From Glycomyces luteolus (GTDB lineage Bacteria > Actinomycetota > Actinomycetes > Mycobacteriales > Micromonosporaceae): DNA of 45,358 nucleotides. Each line of letters starts with the position of its first letter. Position 1 is the first letter of the stretch. The translations under genes were made by a program, and so were the position numbers. Below, one piece after another: positions 44,237 to 45,358 of the stretch. The notes beneath the pieces are model-generated. The model did no database searches. It saw nothing but the letters and a program-made list of their open reading frames with translations, and was not told the origin of the DNA. The stretch is taken from the NCBI RefSeq assembly GCF_027622875.1, contig NZ_JAPZVP010000006.1, forward strand, positions 283,809-329,166. The letters are read 5' to 3'.

Positions 44237-45168
44237 CCGCCATCGACATCAAGCTCAAGCCCCGCCGCAAGAGCGCCCGCCCCGTCTGGGACGAAGAGCC
44301 CTCGGTGCTCGGGAAGGCCGTCAAGGCGCTCTTCCTGATCTGCTACGGCGCGGCCATCGTCCTGCCGATCTGGGCGGTCGTCGCCACCAGCTTCGCCAGC
44401 GAGGAATCGCTCGCCTCGGCGGGCGGGAACCTGCTGCTGATCCCGACCGATTTCAGCTTCGCGGCCTACCAGGAGATCTTCGACGGCGGCGCGCTCACGA
44501 AGTCGCTGATCCTCACGATCGGCCTGACCGCCGGAGGCACCGCGCTGAGCATGGTCCTCACCATCGGCGCGGCCTACGGCCTGTCGCGGACCGGCTCGCT
44601 CCTGCACCGGCCGCTGCTCATGCTGGTGCTCTTCACGTTCCTGTTCGCGCCGGGCCTCTACCCGAGCTTCCTGGTCGTGCAGAAGCTGGGCCTGTTCAAC
44701 AACTACCTGTCGATCATCCTGCCGATGGCGTTGAGCGCCTTCAACCTGATCGTGCTCAGGTCGTTCTTCATGAACAGCGTCCCGACGGAGCTGCTCGACG
44801 CGGCGCGCATGGACGGCGCGGGCGAGTTCCGCACCCTGTTCAAGATCGTGCTGCCGATGTCGAAGGCGATCCTCGCGGTCATCGCGCTGTTCTACGCGGT
44901 CGGCTACTGGAACATCTACTTCTCGGCGGTCCTGTACATCCCTGGCCTGGAGACGCAGCCGATCCAGGTGGTGCTCCAGCGGATGCTCATGTCGACGCAG
45001 GGCCTGCCCGGCGCCGCGGCCAACGTGAGCCAGTACCAGTCCGCCGCCCCGGACGCGGCGCTGAAGATGGCCGTGGTGGTCTGCACGATCATCCCGATCG
45101 TCATCATGTACCCGTTCATCCAGAAGCACTTCACCAAGGCCGTCATCACCGGCGCCATCAAGGGCTAG
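44233..45168 (+). CDS. Sugar ABC transporter permease (LplC/MalG type)
   Basis: A 311-residue partner permease with six membrane segments (LICYGAAIVLPIWAVVATSF, ILTIGLTAGGTALSMVLTIG, LLMLVLFTFLFAPGLYPSFL, ILPMALSAFNLIVLRSFF, ILAVIALFYAVGYWNIYFSA, MAVVVCTIIPIVIMYPFI) and the EAA loop ELLDAARMDGAGEFRTLFKI. Its C-terminal end (TKAVITGAIKG) is the normal family ending. The ATG overlaps the upstream TGA. The TAG stop is part of the palindrome CTAG, the target of the IS481-type element that begins straight after it, so the gene is intact but any genes once downstream were separated. Confidence 0.94.
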   Translation: MTAIDIKLKPRRKSARPVWDEEPSVLGKAVKALFLICYGAAIVLPIWAVVATSFASEESLASAGGNLLLIPTDFSFAAYQEIFDGGALTKSLILTIGLTAGGTALSMVLTIGAAYGLSRTGSLLHRPLLMLVLFTFLFAPGLYPSFLVVQKLGLFNNYLSIILPMALSAFNLIVLRSFFMNSVPTELLDAARMDGAGEFRTLFKIVLPMSKAILAVIALFYAVGYWNIYFSAVLYIPGLETQPIQVVLQRMLMSTQGLPGAAANVSQYQSAAPDAALKMAVVVCTIIPIVIMYPFIQKHFTKAVITGAIKG

Positions 45169-45358
45169 ATGTATTGCCCCGTGAGGTTGGGAACGCGGGT
45201 GGCGGGTGGGTTGCCTCCGAGTGCGGTATGGCCGCGGTGATGGTTATACCAGTGCAGCCATGCCGGGAGGGCGGCTCGTCGCTCGTGTTCTGACCGGTAG
45301 GGGCGGGCGTAGGCCCATTCGTCGGTCAGGGTGCGGTGGAACCGTTCGACTTTCCCGT
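45165..45358 (-). mobile_element. IS481-type transposase, C-terminal end (partial)
   Basis: Minus-strand reading gives the C-terminal end of an IS481/IS3-type DDE transposase: KVERFHRTLTDEWAYARPYR, RRAALPAWLHWYNHHRGHTA, LGGNPPATRV, ending LTGQYI and stop. The rest lies beyond the window. The stop codon TAG (45167-45165) comes from the flanking CTAG, which also makes the permease stop. The element end therefore lies near 45170 (TGTATTGCCCC). The target copy NCTAGN would be GCTAGA at 45164-45169, the known target pattern of IS481. Active or broken cannot be told from this part. Confidence 0.88.

Overview
The window is chromosomal DNA of a high-GC actinomycete. Evidence: very GC-rich codons, many GTG starts, and actinobacterial signature genes and orders: an SAV_6107-type HEPN protein near metF and a polyprenyl synthetase; recA-recX with a DUF3046 gene; serA-leuB-ilvE; a SigE-family sigma factor; an AcnR-like TetR regulator; SoxR. 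There is no mycobacterial mycolic-acid gene or clear Streptomyces marker, so I do not place it below phylum. No tRNA, rRNA or CRISPR array was seen.

Layout. 1-66 is a C-rich low-complexity edge. 83-6121: aspS, a HEPN-domain gene with a perfect LexA box in front of it, a TPR-like protein, a membrane protein, metF and, divergently, a short-chain polyprenyl diphosphate synthase. 6270-8875: a Thr/Pro/Glu-rich membrane-anchored protein and a PrsW-like intramembrane protease overlapping a small membrane protein. 8969-13104: amino-acid biosynthesis (ilvE, leuB, serA), each unit closed by a hairpin. 13310-15273: recX, recA and DUF3046, with a RecA-NDp (LexA-independent) promoter match before recA. 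15386-16664: an AcnR-like TetR regulator and a DoxX protein. 16723-18859: a split transketolase (C and N subunits) divergent from soxR, with a perfect 20-bp SoxR-type palindrome between them. 18870-23378: a membrane-anchored Hsp70-like ATPase with a Cys-containing outer domain, and a DEAD-box RNA helicase with an RGG-repeat tail. 23619-26812: three consecutive two-domain GNAT acetyltransferases. 26957-28742: a SigE-family sigma factor overlapping a membrane-anchored beta-propeller-like protein. 28808-35790: cold-shock protein, ABC exporter, small HTH protein, polytopic membrane protein, ABC-F ATPase and M23 peptidase. 35907-45168: a sugar-use locus (LacI repressor, intracellular GH3 glycosidase, ROK repressor, Tat-lipoprotein sugar-binding protein and two permeases, no ATPase). 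The edge at 45165-45358 is the end of an IS481-type element inserted exactly at the stop codon of the last permease.

How it works together. Three stress-response switches can be read from the DNA: SOS (LexA box at the HEPN gene, RecA-NDp motif at recA), redox (SoxR over transketolase) and, less certainly, an ECF-like sigma factor with a membrane partner. The sugar locus has two regulatory layers: paired palindromes before the GH3-lacI operon, and a 25-bp XylR/ROK-like operator over the transporter promoter. A simple reading is uptake of a plant-type oligosaccharide (perhaps a xylo-oligosaccharide) energised by a shared ATPase encoded elsewhere, followed by cytoplasmic hydrolysis. The most novel-looking candidates are the SOS-boxed HEPN gene, the SoxR-transketolase pair, the membrane Hsp70 and the GNAT trio.
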